Positions 1 through 11,000 of a stretch of DNA of 28,707 nt are shown here, one piece after another (positions within the stretch are counted from its first letter, which is position 1; every line of letters begins with the position of its first letter). The position numbers and the translations under genes were made by a program. The notes under the pieces were generated by a model. The model ran no database searches. It worked only from the letters and a program-made list of their open reading frames with translations, and had not been told where the DNA came from. The DNA comes from Reticulomyxa filosa (Eukaryota; Foraminifera; Reticulomyxidae): assembly GCA_000512085.1 (NCBI GenBank), contig ASPP01021653.1, forward strand, positions 1-28,707, given 5' to 3'.

Positions 1-146
1 ATTATATAGGAAATATCGTGTCATTGTATGTCTTAGATTATAAGTACCTTCACAAATCCGATGTTGCTCTGTAAAGAAGAGATTTAATCCATGATTATTG
101 AGAAATGCCGATGATTTATGCTGTTGAATCAAATCTGGTTCAATTG

Positions 147-335
147 CTAAGCTTTCTTGCGAGCATTATTTGCAACAAGATCCACTTTATCATTTCCAGG
201 AATACCAGAATGATCTTTAATCCAATATATCTCTGGAGCATTATCTTCATTAAATGATCTCAATATCTTCTGACAATCCATAATTGGCAATTTAAGAATC
301 CAATTTATTGAATATCGAAATGATCACTAACTTAC
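147..335 (-). pseudogene. Decayed RNase H end of a LINE-type retrotransposon
   Basis: Read on the minus strand, this segment encodes a short stretch ending at a TAG at 147-149. Its last 40 or so residues carry the hallmark of the RNase H domain found at the C-terminus of many non-LTR reverse transcriptases: a hydrophobic strand, then a motif reading IYWIKDHSGIPGNDKVD, then an Ala/Asn-rich helix. The family form is W-x-x-G-H-x-G-I-x-G-N-x-x-A-D, so the expected Gly before His is Asp here and the Ala before the last Asp is Val. In-frame stops lie just upstream, near 323-328, and no reverse transcriptase or endonuclease is seen in the window. It is therefore a 5'-truncated, decayed copy, or the tail of an element whose body has been lost. 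The family assignment rests on this one motif. Confidence 0.6.
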
Positions 336-432
336 AAATAAGTTAGAATAATCAATCTTCCACAATAAAAAAAATATATGTATGTATATCCCCTTGCATC
401 ATCATTGACTAACTAAAAGTCAACAGTTGTAA

Positions 433-627
433 ATGCCGGCGCGAAAGGGATTGGCAGAAATGCCAAAATACTTCCCCTCATCGCGACTAGTCATCTCATT
501 AACATGCGCTGATGCCGAACGCTCCCGCGCCAAAAGTACTCGAAGATCCAAAGGCTCCGAGCAAGGCCCGGAAAGCAACGAAAATACTTCCAAAGGCCCG
601 GAAACCAACAATAAAGAATGCTATTAA
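433..627 (+). other. GC-rich island with a 64-codon open frame, nature unknown
   Basis: About 200 bp here are clearly richer in G and C than the AT-rich DNA on both sides. The plus strand holds an ATG-started frame of 64 codons with a basic, Ser/Arg/Lys-rich middle and a Glu/Asn-rich end. The minus strand is also open over 420-611. The element GGCCCGGAAA occurs twice about 30 bp apart, as does CCAAAGGC. I recognise no domain on either strand. It could be a single exon, a fragment of a mobile element linked to the nearby retrotransposon remnant, or a chance open frame in a GC-rich insert. Confidence 0.25.
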
Positions 628-1078
628 AAAAGATTTTTTATCACAATAAAAAAAAATTTTACTAAGTAACTAGTTATTTTGTGCTTGTTTTCCTTCAAAA
701 CAAAACTTTTTTTCAAGATCTTAATTCTCCTAAAAAAACAAAAATTAGTATATCATATCAATTATCTATGTTTAATAATATTTACTACCTCAAAAACTGT
801 CATATATTACAGTTACTGCAAAAATAATCAATTATTGCATTGTTATTAAGTATCAGTAAATAATTGTAAGTACAATATTAATGTAATTGTTCATACACTA
901 TATAAGAATACACATTTGCAACAACTTTATTTCTGTTTTTAAATAAAAAAGTAGAAGTAAATGTGCAATATCTTTCAGAAAGTTAGTCACATTGTCTATT
1001 TTTTATAGACAAGTTCTAGTGCTAATTAATTATTTGTCCTAGATTAAAAGTCTAAAGTCTTTAATGCATGATATATAA
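628..1078. other. AT-rich intergenic DNA
   Basis: This is A/T-rich sequence with many homopolymer runs, lying downstream of the aminotransferase gene. No open frame of note, RNA gene or repeat array was seen. It should contain the 3' untranslated region and poly(A) site of the minus-strand gene ending at 1079. Confidence 0.6.
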
Positions 1079-2645
1079 TCACATCTTTGAGTTTATCTGC
1101 TCAGAAAAATGAGATTTCAACGAACTGAATCTTTGTCCGATAGATAAGATTGTCTTTTCAGACACACAAAATGTAAAGCGTATGTATCCAAATTTGCCTC
1201 CCGTCAGCCCATTTTTGAAACTCCTGGCATTAGAGGTCGGCAAGTCAATGCATTTGGGATCGTCTTTAGCTCTATCTTCATCAAATTCGAAGAAGGCACT
1301 CATGGGTATGGTGGCGACGTTGATATTTTTATTTTGAATTAAATAGGCCACAAATTTCCAATCGGGAAGCAGTTCCGACTTTTCCAATGATAATAAATTT
1401 GAATGTGTGCTGCTGTCTGTCGTCTGCTCTTGGTACCTGTTAATGTACATGGATGCATCGGCGCATACAAAAAAAGTGCCCTGAGGCACAATGGGCTTCA
1501 TGTTGCAATTTTTGGATATCATTTCCACCAACAAGTTCCTTTTATTTTCGTACATCGATTTGAGCCACATGTAGTAGTTGTCGAATCCATCAAAAGGCTT
1601 GTCTGCTTCCTTCAAAGCATCAGCCAAGGCTTGCTGCAGCGGTGTGCACTGACACCATGTCTGTGTCCTGGTAATAAAGTTGATGGCCTGAATCAAATGT
1701 TTGGGTCCCACGCACCAGCCTATTCAAGTAATGTCAAATCAACACAAAGACAGGGACGTCGTGTGTTTGGCGCACTTGTTTTTGAATGCACACACCGATT
1801 TTCCATCCAGTGGCCGAAAAAGTCTTTGCAGCACTGGAAAGGGTCAGAGTACGCGCATACACGTCCGAATTGACAGCAGCAAAGTGGTAGTGCTTGTTGT
1901 TATCGTACACCAAGTACTCGTATACCTCGTCACACGCGATAATAACATCGGGAAAGTCTTTTAGAATGCTTGCAATTTGTTGCATTTCTTTCCACGACAT
2001 TACATACCCCGTTGGGTTATGCGGCGTGTTGAGTAATAACATCTTTGTTTTGCTGTTCAGCACTTTTTTGAGTGACATCGGATCAAATGTCCATCGCTGT
2101 TGGTTGGCAGACAATCTCAATGGCACCGTTTTGTGTACTCCTTGAGCTTGTGCAATCTGGAATTTGTAAAAGTCAAAATAAGGTTCCAACGTAATCACTT
2201 CGTCTCCGGGGTTTAAAAGCGCCTCGAAAATAGCGTTGCACCCACCACAACAGCCATTCGTTATTTGGATATTCTCTGGCGTCAATTGGATCTTATCTCT
2301 TATTTTACCAGGTTCGTTGTTCGATGCCAGAGATATTTGACCGTTAAATTTATTATTATAAATCCGTATCAACTCGTTCACCAAATTACCTTGACCTGTT
2401 GTTGCTGTGTACTGATTGAATTGATTAAATACTGCGTGCTGTGCTGCTTTTTTTAGAAAAATAGGACAGTCAATGCTTTCGTCAGGAAATCCTTGACCCA
2501 TATTTATGGCTTTGTGAGGGATACGCAAGCCGTTCACAAACGTCCACACGCTTTGTCCATACTCATAATTTAACCACAAACGATTCCAAGCCAACATTTT
2601 CTTTTGCTTTTCCTTCCATTCATCACTTTTTTGCTGCGTAGTCAT
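1079..2645 (-). CDS. Kynurenine / cysteine-conjugate aminotransferase (class I/II)
   Basis: PLP-dependent aminotransferase of the KAT/CCBL group, which moves the amino group of kynurenine, glutamine or cysteine conjugates to 2-oxo acids. Two exons, 2645-1796 and 1719-1079, are joined across a 76-nt GT-AG intron; the join restores the family motif SATGWKIGWCVGPKH. The product is 496 residues, against about 420-455 for animal KATs. Visible landmarks in order are the substrate loop NMGQGFPDE, the cofactor motif NTPHNPTG, the Asp-x-x-Tyr strand ACDEVYEYLVYD, and the PLP lysine in SSAAKTFSATGWK (Lys274). The C-terminal domain ends with IRFTFCVSE. A Ser/Thr-rich insert of about 20 residues lies in the small domain before LPDWKFVAYL. 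The start is the ATG at 2645, because the in-frame triplet at 2654 is TTG. No organelle-targeting peptide is obvious. The family is firm; the exact substrate is inferred. Confidence 0.92.
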
Positions 2646-3682
2646 GTTTAACAATTAAATCAAGGGGATAAATTAACTAAAGCAAACAACAAAAAAACTT
2701 TAGAAAAAAACTACAGTACACTGCCGTCTTACGTTGTTTTACTCAAAAAAGACCTTAACAAAAATTATTTAAGCTATAATTTACCAAAAATGTTTGAACT
2801 ATGTAGCGGCAGTATCATGATACATCTTCTGTCAAATAAATATAAACAAGTTATCTGTTCCAGTTTATTTGTAACTTGTGTTCTATATTTCAAACTTAAT
2901 ATCGTGTCAAAGACGTGCTGATTGCTGTTTGCAGTCTTTGTCTTAATTTTTAAAACCTTCTTCAACACTGCTTAGCAAAGAATGTTTACTTTGCTAATGA
3001 AAATATGACATAGTGAGCTGAAAAGATAGCAATGCTTTCCTTCTTCTATTTATCGAGATACTTCTGCCCCGATCGTGTGCTTCTAGATCAAAAGTGTTAT
3101 CGTTGGAATGAGTGTTAATTGAAAAATTACAATACAAATTTTGATCTTTAAAAAGCAACAAAAAAATTTAATTCAATAGTATTAAAAAGCAAATACAACT
3201 GGAAAAAAAGAAATAAACAAAAAAAAATTAGGTTTAAATGTTTATTTTTTATGGGGAAATCGATAATCTTCATGAGTAGGCATTTTATGTGTTCAGTTTT
3301 TTCTGTTGTTTAGCGGGTATATCTATTCTGCTCGTTTTCAGAAAAAGAAAAAAGGTGTATGAGTTTTAATAAATGAAACAATTTTTTCATAATTCTGTGA
3401 AACAAAAATAAGTCAAAAATTAAATATTTTTGAAATGTTGATTTTTCATGAAATTTTTATTATTTAAATTTCACAAGTTTTTTGAGATTCGTGTACAATA
3501 TTGGTATGTGTTTTTTTTTGCACATTTGAAGCCAGGATATCATCACGATCGTTTCGAAGGATTGAATTCAACCAAGACAAATATACTGAGGTTTGCAAGG
3601 TACTTAAAAATGGAACCTTATTAAAGAAATGGAAAAGGTAAAAAAAGAAAAAAGTACTGTTTGCAAAAGATGGAAAAGACTC
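2646..3682. other. AT-rich intergenic region
   Basis: About 1 kb between two minus-strand genes. It holds the promoter of the aminotransferase and the 3' end of the Mediator-like gene. The sequence is A/T-rich with poly(A) and poly(T) runs. A minus-strand open frame at 2774-2968 lacks any recognisable feature and looks like chance. No RNA gene or repeat array was seen. Confidence 0.55.
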
Positions 3683-5343
3683 TCAGGTGGTAGTACAAAT
3701 CGAGTGAAAAGGCCGAATGAATGGTGGATGATGATGAAGAACACGGATAATTGGCGGAAGTGAACCGAATAACATGCCTTCGAATTGTAGTATTTGATCA
3801 CATTCAAAGCATTTAATTTCAAATAAATCATGATAAGACCATAGCAAACACGATATAGCATGGATCGACAACAAAGTGCGATGAACACCTTTTTTGGCAA
3901 TAGTGTCGTTATAACACCATTTGATGCACCAATTCTGAATGAAATCAATGTTATCTGTTTCCATAAATTCGGCATGGCTAGCATTCAATTGTTCAACAAA
4001 CGTTTCAAAATGTTGATTTAATTTGTCAAACACTCTGCTTTTATTTGATAGTTTGTTTACTTTTTTTTCGATATGCATTTCTGATTCAGATTCTAATTCT
4101 AAATCAGCCCTTTCCAAGTTTTGGTCCTTCATTTCTGCTTTCACTTTTTTTCCACTTTCCTCAGAATCCTTTCCCATTTGTGTTTGTATTTCTGTCTTGC
4201 TTTCAGTATTTTCTATTTCTTGGCATTCCTCTTCTTCACGTCCAAAAGCAAAGATACTTTTGATAAGAGAAAGATTTTTATGGTTGGAATCATTGTGTTT
4301 TTTTTTGTTGATATTCTTAATTAAATCAAAGAGATTATTCAAATGAACAATTACTGTGAATTCTTTGCAATTCTTTTTTCCAATGGAATATTTCAATTGG
4401 GTTATCTGAGATGCTTTTGTTGTTATTTTATATTTGCATTCTAAAAATAGGTTTTGATTCAGTGCATTTAATTCAATACTATAATTTTGTAGATCTTTGT
4501 TACTGAGAAGGTTGATTTTTTTTATTATTATTTCCTGTTATCAGACTATTCAGCTCATTTCTATATTATCAATGTGTACATATATATTGATAATTGGAAT
4601 GTCTTTATTTTTTTATGAATTGTGACAAACTTTGGGAAAAATGAATGAACAAATTGTAGTGGCTTTGGTGCTTTCCATAATGTTGCTGAAGATGACACAC
4701 TCTGACGATTGGATATCACGTTTGTTGTTAACAATAATTTAATTTTATCCATATGTTTTTTTGTTTGTTTATAATGCTTTGACATAGTGTCTATCACTTC
4801 GACATAATCCAATCCTTCTTTTGGTGTACTTTCACTTGTTTCTTGTCTTTTGTCACTACTATTGCTACTTCTTCCGAAACTTTCAAATAATTTTTCTACC
4901 TCTTTTCTCGCTGCTCGCACCTTTGTTTTTTCCCCATCGTTCCTTTTGTGTCAGCTTTTTTTGTAAGTTGTTCATTACCAACAAAAAATAAAAATAACCT
5001 CTATCTGAATATTCTCAAGGTGTTCCAATTTCATATCAATGTCTTGGCAGTGAATCATTTTTGTTTTATTGTTACAGATGACGCAAAACCAATATTTCAC
5101 CCTTTTCGTTTTTCTCTTCAAAGGATATACTTTGTTTACAAATGTGATCGATTTTTTATGTGCTTTCAAATACAAGTCAAATCTTAATTTATTATAAATT
5201 TTTAATATTTTGAAAGTCAATTTTAGAAAAAAAGGCATTTCTAAAAATTGGATGTTACGACTTCTTATCTTTTTGTAATAGTCAATATTTTCTTTGTTAA
5301 TTGATCTAAATTGAGCCACTTTTTCAGTGGCAAAGCGTGTCAT
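3683..5343 (-). CDS. MED27: Mediator complex subunit 27-like protein (5' end uncertain)
   Basis: MED27 is a tail-module subunit of Mediator, the nuclear co-activator bridging transcription factors and RNA polymerase II. The clearest evidence is the C-terminus: LLWSYHDLFEIKCFECDQIL, then LPP and PFHSIC. This matches the MED27 end, where a Trp-Leu-x-Ser-Tyr-x-x-Leu-Phe helix leads into a Cys-x-x-Cys...His...Cys zinc-type motif. Upstream, MSKHYKQTKKHMDKIKLLL fits the central family helix. Supported exons run to 4999, then 4920-4580, then 4502-3683. Introns of 78 nt (4921-4998) and 77 nt (4503-4579) keep frame and make helices continuous. A charged acidic/basic insert sits at about 4060-4240. The first exon is unsettled: an ATG at 5343 opens a plausible N-terminal piece, but another intron may lie between it and 5040. 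The family call is by eye and divergent. Confidence 0.6.
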
Positions 5344-5490
5344 ATTACCGTATAAAAAATAAAAGTAAAATTCAACAGTGTAGTTTAGCATATTTCTAAA
5401 AACAGGAAAAGAGTAAACAAAAAAACAAGTATGCAACTTTATTTTTGGAAAAGAAAGATAGTTTAAATCGGATCTGACAAAAGGATAAGC
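5344..5490. promoter_or_regulatory. Short divergent intergenic region
   Basis: If the Mediator-like gene starts at 5343 on the minus strand, only 147 bp separate it from the ATG at 5491 of the plus-strand gene, so this would be a shared bidirectional promoter. No TATA element or factor site could be assigned. An in-frame TAA lies upstream of the ATG at 5491, which supports that start. Confidence 0.35.
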
Positions 5491-6969
5491 ATGCTAAACT
5501 TAGGGGATAGTTTGACATCACCCATTTCCTCGCCTCAGTGTTTGTCGTCTCCTTCAAGCGCGGAAGAAGAGCCTGCCAAACTAAAAGACGTGGACAATTC
5601 ATTGTCCAATAGTCCAAGACATCGGAGTACTATAACTCCATTGATACCGTCAGAAATGCTTGACATTGCAACATGCACTACACCGCCTGGGATTAAACCA
5701 GCCATTCCCCATCCACAAACACTACATAAGATGCTGCAAACGGTGCCATTAAGTTCACATGAAAATGGGCAACTACCTCCCTTTCCAATGTCGCCTCATT
5801 CAAAACAAACACCAGAAAGTCTTTTGCCAGTTGTAACCAAAAATTTGCAAGATGAAAAATTGAAGATAAAGAGAAAGCCCTTTTCTATCATTCGATTAGA
5901 ATCAAATACAAGTAGCACCCCCACACCATTATCCATGAAGCCGGTAACAATCCCATTGTTTGGTAGTGATGACGAGCGCCCTTCAAGACGACGCCACACG
6001 AATGCGATCAATAGAACCAAGTTTCTCTTTCGAAATGCCACCGATTCAAAGAATATTTTTCGTCGAGCAAAACATAGTGCTCACGATATTAATGACACTA
6101 AAAAACTCCTTTGGCAAATTATAGACATTCGTGGCATGCAGCCAATCAAAAAGAAAGCTTTTAATAAAAACGCAGAACTGGGGAAATATGATGAAAAAAA
6201 AGATGATAAATGGGAAAAACCAACAAGTTGTTGGTTTCGTTGCCAATATCAAAAAGCTTTGGTATTGACAGCGTGTGATGTACTGGAGCATTACTTTCAT
6301 CCCATTGATCCCAGGCTGTGAAGCATAATTGCTTTGGTGCTTATGTGTATGGAAGTCATGTTATATTATTTGTAAACTTTCAAGAGTCTTCATTTGTCAA
6401 CAGTAGTGCTTTAAGTGGTTTATCTTCTGTTCGATTTATTCACCATTTGGCCAGACAAGAGTTTCCGAATGGAGCTGAGTCAGCTTCCTTGTTTGATTGG
6501 GACAATTGCTACACGCACTTTGAATGGTTCGATTCTGTTTGCTATTTTTATTTTGAAAAAATAAGTGATGTTTTTATTTAATAGTGTGACGACCAAGGCA
6601 TTAGACATAGCAAAATGTCTAACCTACTTGGATGCAATCAACCATTTAAATCGAAGAAATGATGAAAAAATGAACTCTCCAAATGAATGGGAAAGCTACA
6701 AAGGGACACTAATTCGCTTGCAGCATCACGAAAGCAATGATCACGTATCTATATCTTCACCTACACAAAACGATTGCTATTATACTTTTCTTCCTTTACA
6801 TGAAATTATCAAAACCAAGACCAAGCATGGTGGTAATGAATTGGTTCACAAAATCATCACTGAACCACGGGCTAATCGTACATGGAACTATTTGATCCAA
6901 AGCAGAGGTGAATACCATAATAAACGCAAAGGATATCTTTCTTTACCAAAAGCAATTGTTACAAACTGA
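5491..6969 (+). CDS. Unrecognised Ser/Pro-rich protein, three exons
   Basis: I do not recognise this protein. The model has exons 5491-6317, 6404-6536 and 6598-6969, introns of 86 and 61 nt, and a product of 443 residues. The first 170 residues or so are rich in Ser, Pro and Thr and look disordered, with many Ser-Pro pairs that could be kinase sites. Then comes a basic patch near RRRHTNAINRTKF, followed by a Lys-rich, probably folded part that includes CWFRCQYQKALVLTACDVLE. The last exon has a Leu-rich helix-like start and ends basic. No membrane segment or signal peptide is visible. The first intron is well supported, since the frame closes at a TGA at 6319-6321 directly after a GT. The second intron has more than one possible acceptor (6584 or 6597); only 6597 keeps frame with the donor chosen. 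It may be a lineage-specific gene. Confidence 0.6.
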
Positions 6970-7507
6970 TGAATATGGATTTTTGCTTATCCAAAAAAAG
7001 AGTGTTATGGACAGTTTTTTTAGTTTTTGGTTGGTTGTTTTAGTTGAGATTAGTTAATTTATTTTAAAAATAATATATATTGTTTTATATATTGTTTTTA
7101 TAATTTACTATCGTAAATATATTTGAAACGGTCAATACGACGCAACCAAAGAAATTCATGGAATCCTGTTTTTCAACGTTATTGCATTGTGAAAATCTGC
7201 ACAGAGATTTTTTGTAATGACAGTGCCGTTAGTCATCACTTAAGAAAGGAAAGTAAGGTTTACAAGTGTACACATTCTACTCAACAACAAATTTAAAAAA
7301 ACACTGAAAAAAGTTAAAAAATGTCACAGTGCACTCGATTTGTCGGTGCAAAGCAAAGAAAGGAAGGAAAACCAAACAACTTTTTATTTAAGAATGGTGA
7401 GACGGCACGTTTCCAGATATTTGCGAATGGAAAGTGTTTGAAAAGTTAGGCCTACAGAAAAATCAATAGGCAAACTAAGAATTGGCTTGATTGTTTGTGT
7501 ACCGTTG
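6970..7507. other. Convergent intergenic region
   Basis: About 540 bp lie between the 3' ends of the plus-strand orphan gene and the minus-strand Furry-RGS gene. It is A/T-rich with AATAAT and TATAT stretches. I see no gene, array or structured RNA. It should hold the terminators and poly(A) sites of both genes. Confidence 0.55.
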
Positions 7508-8070
7508 TTAAGGCATTGTAATTTTTCCCTCTTCCACGAGACGTTTATATCGATCTGATGTCATAAACTCCGGGAAGACGCGTGATATGAGATCCGATTT
7601 TACTTCTTGCCTGGCTTTATCCAATAAATCTTCTGGCAACAAATCACTCTTCTTTGTTTGAACAAAGCTTTTCATTGCTTCATGCCGTGTAGTTCCTTGG
7701 ATAGTTTCCAAAAACTTTGGACTTTCAGGCTGTAATCAAAACGTATCCAGTTATTTGTATTTCCAAACTAAAAAAAAAAAGACAACTGACCAAGAAAAAA
7801 GTTTCGATGATCAATTTTGCGTTGTCTCGTTGCGATCTAGGATTACAGGCGGGATCCTTGCAAAAAATTTTGTACTGATTTGCCATTAAATAGAATTCGA
7901 GCAACTTGTAGTCACCACTTTTCCTATAGTAGTTTGAACACGTAATTGTCTACTATCATTCAAAAATTAGAGAAAGAAAAGTTGGAACTAACTTTTTTAA
8001 GTATTTCAGTAATACGCGAAGCAAGTTGGTATCTTCCAAAAACGTGGACAAATCTCCAACAGGGACACTG
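7508..8070 (-). other. RGS domain segment of the Furry-like gene
   Basis: Three exons (the end of 8836-7993, then 7923-7791 and 7729-7508) join into a complete RGS domain of about 140 residues at the extreme C-terminus. RGS domains speed GTP hydrolysis on G-alpha subunits. The order of elements fits: DLSTFLEDTNLLRVLLKYLK as the opening helices, SGDYKLLEFYLMANQYK as the central E/W-type helix, DNAKLIIETFF, then PESPKFLETI, and LLDKARQEV leading to FPEFMTSDRYKRL as the closing pair. The introns are 69 nt (7924-7992) and 61 nt (7730-7790), both in phase. The classical Asn contacts to G-alpha (as in RGS4 Glu-Asn and Asn128) are not obvious here, so GAP activity cannot be assumed. The protein ends GKITMP. 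Confidence 0.8.
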
Positions 8071-11000
8071 TCAGCACCAGATTGCGCCTTTGCTGGTGCA
8101 ACATTATTGCTTGACGACGCAGGAACAGGTTTTATTTGCTTGTTGGCAATCGTACCGTCAGTATTGAGCATACCACTCCCAGACACAGCCTCTTTTTCTC
8201 CTTCACTTCCAGTTTCGACTTGTTGTGGCCTGGCAACTCTCGAATCACGTCCACTTAGATCCGCCGGGGGAATGAAAATATCTGTTTCATTTTCATCACC
8301 TTTCGTTAGCTCTACCACTTCACGTTTTGAATTCTCTTTGACAACGTTTGACTTGTCACTTTGTGGATCAAGAGATTTGGACTCTCTACGGTTTTGCGCC
8401 CTTGATTTTAAATCCTGAGCGCTTCCATTAAGTGAAGTCTTACTTGTACCAACCGCAGATTCTCGTTTTTGTTGAATAAGTATCTGTTCTCGAAATTGTC
8501 GATTTGCACTAGGCATAATTCCACCTTGTTCCAGAACATCACTTTCTTTGTAAGAGGCAATTCGAATAATAGGCCCTTGATTTTCGGTTTCATTTGAAAT
8601 ATTTCTAAGCCTACTGTTATCTTTTTGAATCGTTGCATTTTCTTTTTTTTCTTCTTTTTGTTCTTTCGCCTCTTCTTCTTCCTCTTCCTCCTCTTCTTCT
8701 TCGTTATTGCGTTCTTCGGAGTCTTCGTATTCGAGGTCGTTCTGTTCTTTCAGTTTTTGCAATTGTGCACCGCCTAATGTATGGACTCGTGAATGAGTAC
8801 CGTCATTTCCTCCAACTCCTGCAATCTTTTTCATTACTTCTTCTATTTTTTTTTTTTTTTTTTTTGATATTGTTAAATGTTTTGGTTGCTTGTATGTGTG
8901 TAGTAGGAAAATAACCTTTGTATTGTTTTTCGGTAGTTTCGTCTTTTTTATCCGGTACATTATTTTGGGATGACTTGTCCTTTTCTGGCAATTTTTTATC
9001 GCCACTGACGTTGGCCAAAACATTGCTCTCGCTGAGCACGACTTGAAGACGACCGCCGTCCTCAACATTATCATCCATGTCCGACACATTGCTGCTTTGC
9101 ATTTGATGCAAAATGGGTTTCAGCATTTGGTCTTTCGATGCCTCTCTTTGTATTGGTACGCTTTGTGATGGAGATTTCTGTGGACTAGACACAGATCGTT
9201 GCAACTTCAGGTTGTTTTCAGCAGAAGCGGCTTCGCTGCGTGCGTCTTTGGGCTCCATCATTAACAAACGATGTAACTGTGCGGCACATCAAACACAAAA
9301 TAAAAGATCGAGTCATGAGATTGGACACAAAGAGAAGGAAAAAAAAATCCTTTTCCTTTCCAAAATGGACCGAACTTTGGGATCGATCTTCATATCGTCT
9401 GGATACTTGGCAATTATTTTTGTTGCTTTTTCCAAAATTTGTGACAAGTTAGACAGTGTTGAAGACATGCCGTCTTCAAACAAATCATGTTCGTGTTTGA
9501 AGGGTGGGTACAAGTTGCTTTGCTGAAGTCGGACCGAACACAAACACAAAAGCCGATTCAAGAGACATAAAAGAAGCACATGTGATGATAAAAAAAGGTA
9601 AAATAAAAACATACCATAACACGTGACTTGTGTGCTGTAGCTTTGTATTCATTTTTGGTTAATAGCAACACAAACTCATGTGCTGCTTGTGCCACCGTTT
9701 CATTATCACAAGATGTAAGAGCCACACACTTTGCAAATGTGTCATCAAAGCACTATAGTTGTGTAATACATACATTTGCATTTTTTGTGGTTTTCAATTT
9801 TTTTTTTAATAAATAAAAACCAAACTGAAATTACTTCTTGAAATACACTTAATTGCTTGCATTGCTTTAGCAATCGCGGAACAAACAACTGAAGAGCTTG
9901 GATGCATCCCAATTTTTGCAAGTTGTCACCAATGTCCAAACAAATTGCAAACACTCGAGCCAAAGTAGCGGCTTGTGAGGGTATAAACAAATCGATTAAT
10001 GCTTGACAAAAGTCCCCCAACGCGTGATGGATCGATGGCTCTTCAGATGTCAAGCATGCTTTCAATGTGTTGGCAATATGAGTGATGACATCGTAAATCT
10101 ACATTTCAAAAGAAAATAATTTTTGTATTGCTTTTATTTTATTTGTTCGCTCTATCCTCCAAAAAAAATTTTAAAAAGTAGGATCAAAGTAACTGAAACA
10201 TAAATAGATCTGAAATTACTATCAATTTTGGACCAACTGGGCACTGGATATTTGGACAAATGATCCTGGTTATCAAAATCGATGGTTCCTAAATTGACAT
10301 TTTCTTCTACAATGTTTTGCTGCAGATATAATGCTAATAATGTGAACATTCGTGCATTCTTTTCTCTCAATTTCTTTCCAACTTCGGCTCGCCTTCATTC
10401 GTAAGCGTGTGTATATGTTAGATATAAGTATATGTTTTCATTTACACACGTGCGGAAGAATATGCATGCACAGAACTTTCTTAAAATTTCAGCCCTTTCA
10501 ATGGGATCAACGGTGTCCAGTTCGTCTTGGTCATCATCCTCAGAGGCTTCAATATGCAACAAATCGTTGGGGTTTTTGCCATCGACAGATACTCCATTTC
10601 TGTCCACATATTTGGTATTGTGGCTGTCTTTGAACCCGGCAATGTGGTGTCCTAATTGGTCCATTGAAAAGTACTGAGGATGCAGCACAGCACAAGCGTA
10701 TGGAAGGAAGAAGGCGATGTTTGCAGGCACACGCGAATGCACATTACGATCGTGTAACACGTCACAGCGCACCAGCCAACAGCAGGTCAATATCATCATC
10801 GCATCCACAGACAAAGGAACTGGGGAAGACTCTCCGATCGAATATGTCAAAGAGGAAAGCAGCCGTTCTTGAATGCCTTGGAAATTGGGTTGTAATGTTT
10901 TGTACAAGTCCCAAAACATTGTCAATGATCCACTGTCTTTGCGGATACGCGTGCCATCTGCGTTTTTGGCATGTTGGAAGAGCCATGTGATCCATTCTTT

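Noticed and set aside
1403-1873. Plus-strand open frame of 156 codons
   Set aside because: It is antisense to the aminotransferase and crosses its intron, with no conserved motif.
2774-2968. Minus-strand open frame of 64 codons in the intergenic region
   Set aside because: No motif, unremarkable A/T-rich composition and no splice partners; likely chance.
8803-9262. A separate RGS gene starting at the Met-Met near 9260
   Set aside because: The 99 bp upstream look like a normal intron, phase is kept into the Furry repeats, and no promoter gap is present. It is kept only as the main alternative to the fusion.
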